Shown: piece by piece, positions 42,509-53,000 of the stretch
How positions within the stretch are numbered: position 1 is the first letter of the stretch
Layout: every line of letters begins with the position of its first letter
DNA from: Cyclospora cayetanensis
Taxonomy: Eukaryota > Apicomplexa > Conoidasida > Eucoccidiorida > Eimeriidae
Reading direction: 5' to 3'
Assembly (NCBI RefSeq): GCF_002999335.1
Contig: NW_020312116.1
Coordinates: 24,533 to 88,532 of the forward strand
DNA: 64,000 bases
Notes under the pieces: generated by a model
The model's database searches: none
Told to the model about the DNA's origin: nothing
What the model saw: only the letters and a program-made list of their open reading frames with translations
Made by a program: the position numbers and the translations under genes

Positions 42509-44732
42509 TGTGAGGGGCGCTCTCTCTCTCTCTCTCTATAGCGAAGGAAGGGAAGCCTGGAGGGGGGGGCCCCTTCCTCGAGGGCTCCTGGTACCCAGGG
42601 GTCTACCGGGTTCTGTACCCGGAAAAGGCCCAGAGGGGCCCCGCCGGGCTCAGAGGAGGGGAGGCCCTTCGCGGGAGCGAGGGCCCTCGAGACGCTGCGC
42701 TTTCACGACTGAGCGCAGTGCAGCGAAGGGGAGATATGCAGGGTTGTACTTAAAGGGGACCACCGTGTACTGGCGAAGGGTTAGCCGGAGGCACTCTACA
42801 GTAGAGCCTCCCTGCGCAGAGAGTCAGGGGAAACGAGTGCTGTTCAGAAATGCGCGCTTTTTCAAGGAGAAGGCCTGGGTAATGAGGGCCCCCTCTGGGA
42901 TGCCTCTGCTGGGGAGGGGCCCCCCGCCGCCGGGTACGCACGAGAGGGGCCCCCGCCTCCCCCCCGGTCTTCTAGAGGGAGGGGGGGTGGCGGGCCCTGG
43001 TCCATGTTGGGTTTCTGTATTGCGCCTAAAATAATGGCTTGTCTGCTTTGTTTGTCATGATTTCCTGGGAAAAATCTAAACTCTCGACGGAAAAAGAGGA
43101 ACAGGCCCCTCCCCCCGCCCCCCGCGAAGAGGGTCGCCGTCGCCGCTGAGTACCGACCCTCGCCGAGAGTCCTCTTGCTGTGCATGCAAGCATTGATATG
43201 CGCATGTTTACTGATCCATTCACGTTTTCCCCGAGTCATTATTCTGGAGGGAAGCGGGAGGAGCCAGCTGTGCATCTGCGTCGACGTTGTGGCTGAGGCT
43301 CGTTTGTGACGCCCGCAGTCATCAGGTGGTACAAAGAGCTGGGGGCCTATGGCAGTGCAAAGGCATGCCTAACCTACTGCGGATACCAGCATAGCACATG
43401 CTCTGTTGCGCAGCGCTGACACCTCCGCATCCCCAGTTGCCCCGCTCCTACAAACAATAGAGAGAGGGGCCTCAGATACACGAGCCCACAGGATTGACGA
43501 GTGCTGGATAAAGCAGCGAAGGGAAACATACACATACGCACATATAAACACATATACATAGACATATATAGATAGAGAGAGACACACGCACACACACACA
43601 TAGACACGCACATACACACACCCATACACACAGTCAGTCTGCACGATATGGGAGTACCGGTGTACTACCCTGCCAAAAAAAGCCCCACTATGCACATGCG
43701 AGCTAGAGTGGAGCAGAGCTGTTGGCCTTGGACCCCGATTATACGGTCGTGTTGCCGCTTCTGCGTGCGGCAAGCTCTCTGGATGGGGCACAGCACGACT
43801 GTATCCTGGCAGTCGGTCTTTGTTATTTTTCTTTCGTGTTATTGGCACTCTTATATCGCATTTGGCTCTATATCGGTATCGCTAGCAACTTCCCCCAAAG
43901 CTGCACCGCCCCCTTTTGCGTTTCGCGACACTTCTGCTGTGCTGCACTCTGTGCCTTTGCACGTTCTATGATGCTTCTTGGCACACTTTAAGCTTTTATC
44001 TCGGCTGTGTTGGTTGCGGGCCTGTCGCCCTGGTACGCCTTGCCTTGGCTTGCAGCGCATCGCTCTGTGCTAACAGCTTAGCCCTTCGTTGTTCTGTCTG
44101 CGGCGTTGCTGCTGCCCGTCCTTTCCGGTTGTTTGAAGGGGGTTTGTACAAAAGTTCTGTCTCAGTGACTCGTTGTTGCGCGCCTTAGCGCCCCCCCCTC
44201 CGCGCCTTCGTAGCCCAGTCACACTACTGCTTCCTAAGCCCCTGTGTTTCGCTTTCTGGCTGCGACTCGATTTGAGGTACACGGCAAATCACACTCCTGC
44301 GGCGCTGCAGTCCTAAATATGGAGGCACTCGTGCTGCGGCGGGGCCCCTTGGGGATTTTCGGCGCCGACGGCTACGCCCAAAAGGGCCCCCAGGGAAGGA
44401 TGAGCGGGCACCATGGTGAGCCCCCACAGCCATCAAGACATGGACTCAGATTCCCACGAAGGGGGAAGTAAGGTGGAGAGAAAATCGCAAAATATATCAT
44501 CCATGACGCAGCGGCATGAAACTCTTGGAGCTTTCCTAATATAAAATGCCCTAAGGGCTCCAGGAACGTGAACTCGCATCACATGAAGCAGTACACCCAC
44601 GGCTGCGTTACACACCCCAAATAGGACTCTTCTGATGGTCAATGAGGAACGCAGCTCTCCATGAAAATGCCCATGCAGCGGAAACCGCCTTTTATACTTC
44701 TGTGTGCCGCGCCAAGGGGGCTGTTGCCTCGC
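42509..44732. other. Region between CLP1 5' end and RPT1 3' end
   Basis: About 2.2 kb. The left part is very rich in GGGGCCC palindromes (42560-42960) and probably contains the CLP1 promoter. A CA/TA simple repeat lies at 43536-43637. Plus-strand frames near 43648-43830 and an ATG frame at about 44321-44418 ending in a possible GTGAGC donor were examined. Neither joins in phase to a convincing second exon, so no gene is called. Confidence 0.4.
43536..43637. repeat. CA/TA microsatellite
   Basis: Irregular CACATA, ACATATA and CACACA units with one GAGAGAG interruption. No coding potential is implied. Confidence 0.85.
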
Positions 44733-47700
44733 CTAGTTGTAGACCATGTACTTGGCAGTAGCGCTAAACTTCTTGTACCCTTTGATCACGCGGTTAATCG
44801 CCTCAATGAAGTCCTTCTCTGAAATGCTCTGTTCCCCCAAAAAATCACACACCCACACACACATGCACACAGACGAACCGAACTCACGCGTTGCCGAGAA
44901 TAAAAACTGGCTAGAAATTCCAAGGTGCATCTGTATTTATTTCGCTGTGGGGCCACCATCGATTGCTGCTGGAAACGCATGAGCCGCCCGACCGACGCTC
45001 GACAAAAGGCTCCCCTCAAAACACAGCAGCTAATAGTCCTTGAAAGGCCTGATCGCCTCCACGCTAATAAGAAAGGAGCTCCGCAAGCACGGGCTCATGC
45101 AGACGCGTCAGAAGAGGGGAGACCTCCATGCTCTGTCGGAGGCACCCTGTGCAGCCTACCTTTTTCCTGGCCCTTATTGCGAGGATGCCCGCCTCCGTGC
45201 AGACAGAGCGGAGATCTGCGCCCGTGCTGTTAGGGCAGAGCCGCGCGAGCAGCTCGTATCTGATGTTTCTGTCTACGCTGAGAGTTTTGGCGTGAATGCG
45301 CAGGATGTGGGTGCGGCCCTGAGGAAAAAGAATCTCAGTGCACCGGGCAGGAGGAGGTGGCTAATTCATCTTGGTGATTGCCCAACGGGAAAGGCTGCGG
45401 CTTGCGCCTACCGGATACGGGGACATACGCTGCAAGCCCTAAAGCAGCTAGAGCTGCAGCCGCAGCTGAGGCTACAGGGGAGGCCACAACACTGCAGCAA
45501 CCCAGCAGCAGCAGCCACGCAGCACCAGACAAGCAATAAACACACACATGCACTCAAGCCCCTTACTCACTTCGAGGTCTGGAAGCCCAAACTCGATTTT
45601 CCGGTCGAGTCGGCCTGGGCGTAGAAGGGCGGGATCTAGGGTGTCTGGTCTGTTCGTCGCCATGAGAACTTTCACGTTTCCTCGTGCCTCGAAACCATCG
45701 AGCTGATTGACAATCTCTGAGGGAAAAATCCGCAAAACACAGGCCCCAGGCAGAAAGGCGCCGTCCAACAGCAGGCATCTGATGGCTACCGCTAAGAAAG
45801 GGAGCGGCGAAGTTGCAGTGGGTGACCACGGGGAGCAACACGCCAGCACCCGTAGAAGCCCCTCCGAGCGCTACATTCCCCCCTCACTCTATGCATGCCA
45901 CGACGTATCTCCCGCACAGCTCCCAGAAGCAGCAAGGGACTCTCTTCTAGCGGTTTCCCCTAAGGAAAAGCTCTACGCGTCGCAAGGCACGCGGCAGGTG
46001 TCTAGGATCGCCTCCAGACGCTCTGCCTACCCAGCATGGTTCGCTGTACTTCGTGATCTCCGTGACCTCCTGATTCGCCCTCAGACCCTCTGCTGCCGCC
46101 AATCGCATCAATCTCGTCTATAAAGAGGATGCAAGCCCGGCGACTTCGTGCCATCTCGAACAGCTCGCGCACCATGCGCGCGCCCTCTCCCACATACCTG
46201 CAGAGAGGGGAAAGGAAGAGGCCAGAAGACGGAAAACACGCGAGGCTCAGGCGAAGAATTTAGGCACCAGACGCCCACAGGAGGAGAAGGAGACGAACAA
46301 CAACACAACAGAGCGAGCGAGCGGCGCATAAGGGCCCTCCAGGAGTCTGGCTGTGTTTTCTATCTATCCGGCGGAAAACGGCTCCTCGTTCTCACATACT
46401 TCTGCACAAGTTCTGATCCAATTACACAAATGAAGCAGGCGTCTGTCCTATTGGCAACTGCCCTTGCTGTAAGGGTCTTGCCAGTGCCAGGGGGGCCGTA
46501 CAGCAGCACACCCTTGGGGGGATCAATGCCCAGCGACAAGAACCGCTCAGGGTGAAGCAAAGGAAGCTCGAGCACTTCACGCAACTGCTCGAGCTGCTCC
46601 TTCGCACCGCCGACGTCGCTGTACGTCACGTCTGGCTTCTATAGACAGCACGCAAGACAAGCCACCCCCCGCCCTTGCGCCAGTCAGCGACCCGTCTCCT
46701 TCGCACACACACACTTCCCTCCCTCCCTCTGCGCAAAGAGCGAATTTCCTCGCTCTCAAGTGTCGCCCGAAGGGCCTGCCTCTAGGCGAGAAAAAGCACT
46801 GCTCATATAGCGTACCTCCTCCACCGTCATCATCACAACCGTCGGATCAATCTTGGGCGGGAGGGGAATCTGAATCTTGTACTTGTTCCGATCGACCCTG
46901 TGTGTTTACGCATGCATGCAAAAACGCATCGCAAGCAGCAGCTCTACGAGCAATCCTAAATTCCACGCCGCTGCAGTTCAAACAGGCTGCGTGTTTTGGA
47001 GGGCAGCACACACAACCCCGTCCACCCCTCAACCTCGAAGATACCCCGTCTGCAAAAGGCCATTTATCGCAGATCCCCCCTCCCCCCTTTCTTACCCGAC
47101 TCGCATGCCTTCCTCAATATCCATGGCGGCAACCTTCTCCCCCAATCCAACGACGAATTTTGCGATCTGCTTGACGTTGATGATGTACTTGGGCTCGTCA
47201 TCGACATCCCCTGTCATGCCACTCCTAGAAGCACTCTGGGACGGTCCACTCCCCGATGCTCCACAAGGCGGAATAATTTTAGTGCAGCGAGCAACCTGCA
47301 AGGGCTGCTCCTGCATCAGTCTCTTGTCTGCTGCAAGATCCCACTGAGAGGGCGGGCAGAGACCAGTGTCGCTTTCTCTCACGCCACACAGCTTCGCAAT
47401 GCGCTGTGCCTGCTGTTTGATGTCGTTTTCCACCTTCTTGGTGCTCGCAGTGTAAGGACTCAATCCCTGTGGCAACAACATGCGCAGCAGCGACAGTGGC
47501 AGCAGCAGAGGAGACCAGCAGTCGCAGCAACGCAGAAACAAGAGCTGCCGCTCACGGGCAGCTTTTTGGCGCTTACACGCGCCTACCCCCCGCTGAAGGA
47601 CCTTGCTGCAATTCAGAGGCAGCAGCATTCAGAGGCAGCAGCATTCAGAGGCAGCAGCATTCAGAGGCAGCAGCCATACGTATGACTTCAGGATATCGAT

Positions 47701-47790
47701 ATCTGCAGCATCTAGGGGGGGAGGGGCAGGCGCGCTGTCCTCCTTTTCTGCTGAAGCCGCTTTTGGCCGCGAGGCTTCAGAGTTCGCCAT
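44733..47790 (-). CDS. RPT1: 26S proteasome AAA-ATPase subunit Rpt1 (PSMC2)
   Basis: One of six ATPases in the 19S base that unfold ubiquitinated substrates and thread them into the 20S core. Eight exons: 47790-47680, 47466-47096, 46897-46816, 46638-46400, 46197-46031, 45716-45571, 45318-45160, 44828-44733, giving 456 residues with every phase consistent (human PSMC2 is 433). Landmarks are the N-terminal coiled coil [28 protein letters not shown], the OB-fold segment, DVTYSDVGG, Walker A GPPGTGKT at 236-243, Walker [11 protein letters not shown] with Asp-Glu at about 296-297, [19 protein letters not shown], the arginine-finger region, and the C-terminus [11 protein letters not shown], which matches Rpt1 and lacks the HbYX tail of Rpt2/3/5. 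The ATG at 47790 is the first in frame. Intron 1 begins with a tandem repeat. Confidence 0.97.
47611..47674. repeat. Four perfect 16-bp repeats beside the RPT1 first donor site
   Basis: Four identical head-to-tail copies of ATTCAGAGGCAGCAGC. They end five nucleotides inside the RPT1 intron 1 donor, whose intron runs from 47679 down to 47467. Confidence 0.95.
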
Positions 47791-50499
47791 CTTCAATCAC
47801 CCTGCAGTAGCGACACGCACAGCAATCGCTGCGAGAGAGGCAGAGATAGACAAGGAGCCGCCTGTAGACTTGTCTGCTGAACAAGATCCAAGCAGCGCAA
47901 GCAGTCTCGCTCTTCCCTCCTCCCCCAGTCAGAGGAACCCTGCGTAGCAGAAGTGTTACACCACCCAGAGGCATGCCCCCAGGCCGCTGCTGCAGCTACT
48001 TCCCTCCAGGAGAACCGATGCTGCTGCTGCAAGAACAGTCTTCACTAAGGAGCTGCCTCCTGTGCGACACCTGCTCGCAGTCTCTGCCCCCCCCCCCCAA
48101 AACTGAAGCCTCTTTATGTGTGGCTACTGTCAATAGACGTACAAGAGAGGGCAACGGCGGCCCCCCAGGGGCAGGTGAGGGAGGCGCGAAGCGGGAAGGC
48201 CACCTGGGATAATGAAGAGGTCGAGTCGAATAAGAACCCTTTACTGCGCTTCCCTCCAGCTGGTTTGCCTGCTCGGTTGGTATTTCTAATACGTATTTAA
48301 AGACAGCCAATTCACTGCTGCTGAGGCTGCTGCGGAGGCTGCTGCAGCCCAGTGGCTGCAGCAGCCTCCGCAGCAGCCTCGGCGAGAAGCTCTACAGCCC
48401 CTACTATTCAAGCCATTTCAGACTAGTAAAAGTTTAGCTTCCCCGCGTTTTGGACGGTCAAGGTACGCGTAATAGGCAAAAGATTTGCTGGTATATTCTA
48501 CGGCTGGAATCTCCAGACGTAGGCCCGCCACACTTGCTGTAGTACCAGTAGCTGCCATGCCCCTTCCAGAACGAAAAACTGTCACAGTTAGAATGGCCTC
48601 AGCTGTACGCACACCTCACACCACTAGGTGCTGGAACAGTCCCTGAAGCACCTCCTCAGCGACTACTGACAGAACTACGTCTTCAGAAGTGGCGCAGACA
48701 GCTCAGGAGGGCATCTGTTTGCTGTTGCGGGCTCAGCTACACCAAAACACTTCCTACCATAGCACAATAAGCATGCTCAGCCAGATATTACCAAGCAGCC
48801 GAATAAGCTGTGTGCACCTTCGCCCTTATTAGTTTTTGCAGAGTAGTGGTAGCTCATTCCAAGGGGCGCAACGTCCTGTGCATGTGCGCCAGTTGCTATG
48901 CGCAACTGGATGCCGTTACTCGGAGTAATTAGAGGGTGCGGCTAGCGGTCCCTGCTCTCTCATGTTGGAAATCTGGAGGAGCGTGCCGAGGAAAAGGGGG
49001 ACTTCTTCTGGAAAGCACTCACTGGCCTTCATGTTTGTACTAAATCTGGAGTTAAGTGCCTCCCTAGAAAGACCTTTTAAATACAGTCTCAGCTGGTAGC
49101 ACCGCATGGTTCGATGCCGTTTTTCTTCTCGTCCACCGCCTGTGGATGCAGCGGAATGTCCGGGTTAACTACAACATTTGTCTGCCTTCTATCACTCCAA
49201 CTGATAATTCAGTAATCCGATTTCCTTTCGCAGTGATATAGACAAGGTAAACTCCCTACGACCAATAATGTTTACGGTTTTACAACTCCTGTTGGGCGGC
49301 AGAAGGCAGCCTGCAAGCTGACGTGAGCACAGCTTCATAGGTGGTAAACAAGCATGAATTGTAAGCCGATAGTTTGTAGGTACGTCTATGTCCCGTAGAC
49401 CGAAAAATTTTGAAGACCACAGAGATGGGCAAGTCCTTAAGCATTTTGTCAGCCGGTTGGAGAGGCATTCGGCATTGTAACCTCAGATAAAGAGAAATGC
49501 GTGTGTTTTACCACGTGCCTATTGGAGGGCGAAACAACTATAAAGGCGGATCAGTTATGCGATTTTGATGATCATTACCTTTCAAGTCTCCATTCAAGCC
49601 CTAATTTTTCGGCTCAAGGCAAGTCTAATCTCGTTAGAATGCTTTGGGGGAATTGATTCAGCCTAAGTAGAGGAGTCCATCAGTGAATCCACATACGGAG
49701 AAATATGGAGCTTAGGCTCGTGAAGCCACAGCGTACACTTAGTACCTGCTTTTTTTGTAAGCTCTGGTTTATCTGAAGTGTCACCGATTGGGGCCGCTGG
49801 ATGGGCAGCGACTGCTTGATCGAACAGATAATCGCGGGGCTTCCACATGATGGTCTGCCTGAGGTTGAAGGGGCAAATGAAGGCAAATCCTGCGTCATCG
49901 ACTGCAGAGAAAGAACCCAATCGAAGTTCAAAACCTATGAACATCTGGGTGTCAACTGGCTTCGTCCTACACCCCAAGAAATACGAGAAAGGAGGGCCTC
50001 AGGGAGCTTGCGTTCTCAGGCTGCCACAGGGAGCCTCTCCAGCAACACTCCTGAATTCGTTATCTGAGATTGCGTCTATATCCCGGAACTAGTGACGCAT
50101 GCAAAAATTCAGACAGCTTAAAACATCGGGACCTAATCCCAGCAAAAGTTAGCTGCTCGGAGGGCAGAACTGATGCATCGGGTAAACGGAAAGCCGCCCG
50201 CATATCCTGTAAAGCGGTGTGGTGGGCTACAGAGAAGAAACCGTAGTTGGGGACCCATAACAGGTTATCTCCCCCTTTTAAAAGTTTATATTGTGAGCAA
50301 GAATCATTAAGTTTACTTCGCATCGGTCAAAGTGGATCCTACATTCCAGCAGACACGCAAAAGTACAATATGCCTGTCCACTCGTCAGCTCATTCCCTGT
50401 GACTCAGGCTTGCTGGCGGGGGCAAGCACGAAATTATTGGCAAGGATGTAATAATTAGATGAAAATTTAAGCTAGAGGTCTGTGTCTGTAAGCGTGGTT
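47791..50499. other. RPT1 upstream region and left part of retroelement island
   Basis: Up to about 48300 the sequence is GC-rich and resembles the gene-bearing DNA. It should contain the RPT1 promoter. After the inverted repeat at 48323-48380 the composition turns more AT-rich and loses CAG runs and GGGGCCC palindromes. Short frames here lack recognisable domains. They could be decayed gag sequence of the retroelement that follows, but I could not show that. Confidence 0.45.
48323..48380. repeat. Perfect 27-bp inverted repeat with 4-nt loop
   Basis: Arms at 48323-48349 and 48354-48380 are exact reverse complements separated by CAGT. They are built of GAGGCTGCTGC-type triplet-like sequence, which would form a long stable hairpin in single-stranded DNA or RNA. 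It lies 533 nt upstream of the RPT1 start codon. Confidence 0.97.
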
Positions 50500-53000
50500 C
50501 GTCACTTCAATGATGATTCCGTGCACCACGACGTAATCCCAGGTATGCCGCAAATGAGCTGATGGAATACGCGAATGTGGCCACAGCTGCTCGCTTTGAA
50601 GGTTGGTGTGCGGGGAACCGCTACGAAAAAGCGCCTTCCAGTCTCCTTGACAACGTTCATATGAAATGATAGTGAGCTGGACAGAATGGGCAGCTCAACA
50701 AGATGAGGCAGTCTCATGCAGATAGCTCAGCACTGCAGTACGAGACACTCCTGAGCATGCTTTCCGTTCACTGGTTCTGCAAGCGACTCTTTGTTAAGGC
50801 ACGTAGCTTGAGGTTTTAGCCGAGAAACAGCAAGAATCGGCAACTATGAAGGTAGAGTTGGCGGATGTGCTAAATAATTGCTAGTTGTCAGCAGGATGAC
50901 TACCTGCTCTTTCCTTCTCGCACCGTGTTGAGTTAGTCCCACGGTCACTGGTTAACTGTGGTTCGCTGTATCATGAGCATCCACAGCACGACGAGGAGAT
51001 CGAGCGGTAGGCGGACGATATGTTTGAAAGGCAAAGAGCAGAAATTGACAATCTGCTTTCGGTAAAGCCCGGTAAGGGTTGCTAAAAAAGACGGAAGGTG
51101 GCGCTTGTCGGCTAACTTCAAGCCCCATAACAAGATCGCTGCGAAAAACAAGTCTCTTATGTATCCTACTGGCGAATAAATTAATAAAATAGACATGCAA
51201 CAGGCTATTCCCCATTTGACTCTGCAGAAATCTTACAAGTCCCCATTCATCCAGATGACAGGCACAAAAGCAGCGTTTTAGCCTCACGTTCACCCATATG
51301 CCGTTTGGACATGCCAATGCCACGCGGAACTGTGACGTTAGGTTGATGGGGAATCAGTACAACTGAGCAAGAAGGGTTGTATGGCTTTCTAGAGGGCTGA
51401 CGCTTTAGTATCCAGCTCAAATGTGCAGGATCATCCACAGCACCTACAGCGTGCTATTCAGCTGTGGAATATGAGGCATCTTTGGCTAACGAAGCAAGCA
51501 CGTTTGTCTCACCCTTGCGAGTAAGCATGGATGCTGCGGAACTGCGGGCTTGTGCCGTATGTATTGAAAGTTCACTTCTACACTTGCCCGAGTAGTCACT
51601 CCCTTAAAGGTTTATTTCAAGCATCTGCAGTCTACAATCAGGACAAAAGACTTCGATTTTGCACGGTAAGGACGCTTTTTGTGGGCCTACTACTCCTCGG
51701 GTACTCGCGCTGCTCCGTTATGAGAAATATTGTTTTCTGACAACCGGTGCCAGTGGCATAGTGGTGTGAGTTGCTTCTTCCCAACGGATGCGGGCTCTTC
51801 GGAACATCACATGTTTGCTTGTAGTTTTCACTGCTCTAATGAAACCGAGCAACGGCATCCAAGGCAGTAAAGAGAACCCTATATGGTGTGGTCGAGAAAT
51901 CAACCATACGCCTTTAACCTATCTTACAAGGAGTGTCGACGACTTTAGTAGCATTAAAGTTGTTCACTAGCTTGAGCGTCTTCCCTAATATGACTTTATA
52001 GCAAAGCATCTTATGGGCATTACCATGTGGTCACCGACGCGCTCTCGCGACGCCACAGCGGTCCACGTTGCGCAGCCCGACCGCGTTTGTCTATAAAGAT
52101 TGATCGTTTCTACCGAATGATCGTGAAGCACATGCTTTGGATACCCATTCATCCGCAACTATTCCCAGAATCTAGCATAACAAAAGGCATTAACATTGCC
52201 ATGTTAGGATGGCCTTCTGTGGTTCAAAATGCAGCTGATTTCACTCCGCCAGGAAAAAGACGATCGCGAATTTGCGCAAAATGGCACTGGGGAGACTAGA
52301 TTAGCAATACGCTGGTCGGATCTGAGTATTAACTGATCGACTGCCGTAGACCAGTGATCAGGACTACGTACGGCTAGTTGGCGGAGTCAGCGGTATTGGC
52401 CATTGGACCCCTTGATCCAGCTTTGTCACAGCTCACAAAGTCACTCAATCAGCCTCAGCTCATGACTAAAGCTCCACGAACTTCCCAGGAATATCATCAC
52501 AGATAAGGGTCGGAAATTTGCTGGTGCTTTCTGCCGTGCCTATATGACCCGCCTGCACATTGGCCACAATATGATCACTCCTAAGCAGGCTGAGGCAATG
52601 GACAGGCAGAACGCACTAACCACGGACTTCTGCAGTATTAACCACCCGTGATCACAAAAACCAATTGCTTGCCTTAAAATCTTTCTGCTACTGAGCGCGC
52701 TCACAACATAACAGAGTAGTAATGTTCTTGTTGCTCTCGCGCATCCCTGGTCTACACCAAGGAACCTTGAGGAACCCCTTTTTCATTCCGGCCTGGACCT
52801 AATGCTCCAGGGTTAGCATCCATCCCTAACGATGGAGGGCTTTCCAGAACAACTGGTCAATGCACGTGAATGCACGCACAAAGTTCGAGAGAGACAAGAA
52901 GGGAATTAGGCCAACCGGCGGTGGATGTGTTTTCGAGCCTAGATATTTGCTTCAGGTGAATCGGCGGGCTTTGCGAGGTGCACCGGAAGGTGACCAGACG
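50500..53000 (+). mobile_element. Decayed Ty3/gypsy (chromovirus-like) retrotransposon pol relic
   Basis: No intact frame remains, but ordered fragments of a Ty3/gypsy polyprotein are readable on the plus strand despite stops and frameshifts. They are: a post-protease DVIPGMPQ block near 50529 (family DVILGMPW); reverse transcriptase from 51084 (KKDGRWRL, NKI..KNK, then KIDM, and MPFGHANAT in a shifted frame at 51298); RNase H from 51733 (FLTTGASG), HTPLTYL near 51906, AKHLMG and the linker VTDALSRRH at 52029; integrase from about 52498 (TDKGRKFAGAFCRA, then a degraded form of the HPQTDGQTERxN motif); and a basic integrase C-terminal part near 52870. The YxDD motif is not readable. Long terminal repeats were not identified. 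Confidence 0.8.

Noticed and set aside
42510..43034. Plus-strand frame of 174 codons rich in Gly, Arg and Pro
   Set aside because: It starts without an ATG, lies in GGGGCCC-rich DNA just upstream of CLP1, and looks like promoter or untranslated sequence.
50945..51438. Minus-strand frames of 60-120 codons
   Set aside because: They are antisense to the reverse-transcriptase relic, which is readable on the plus strand with family motifs.
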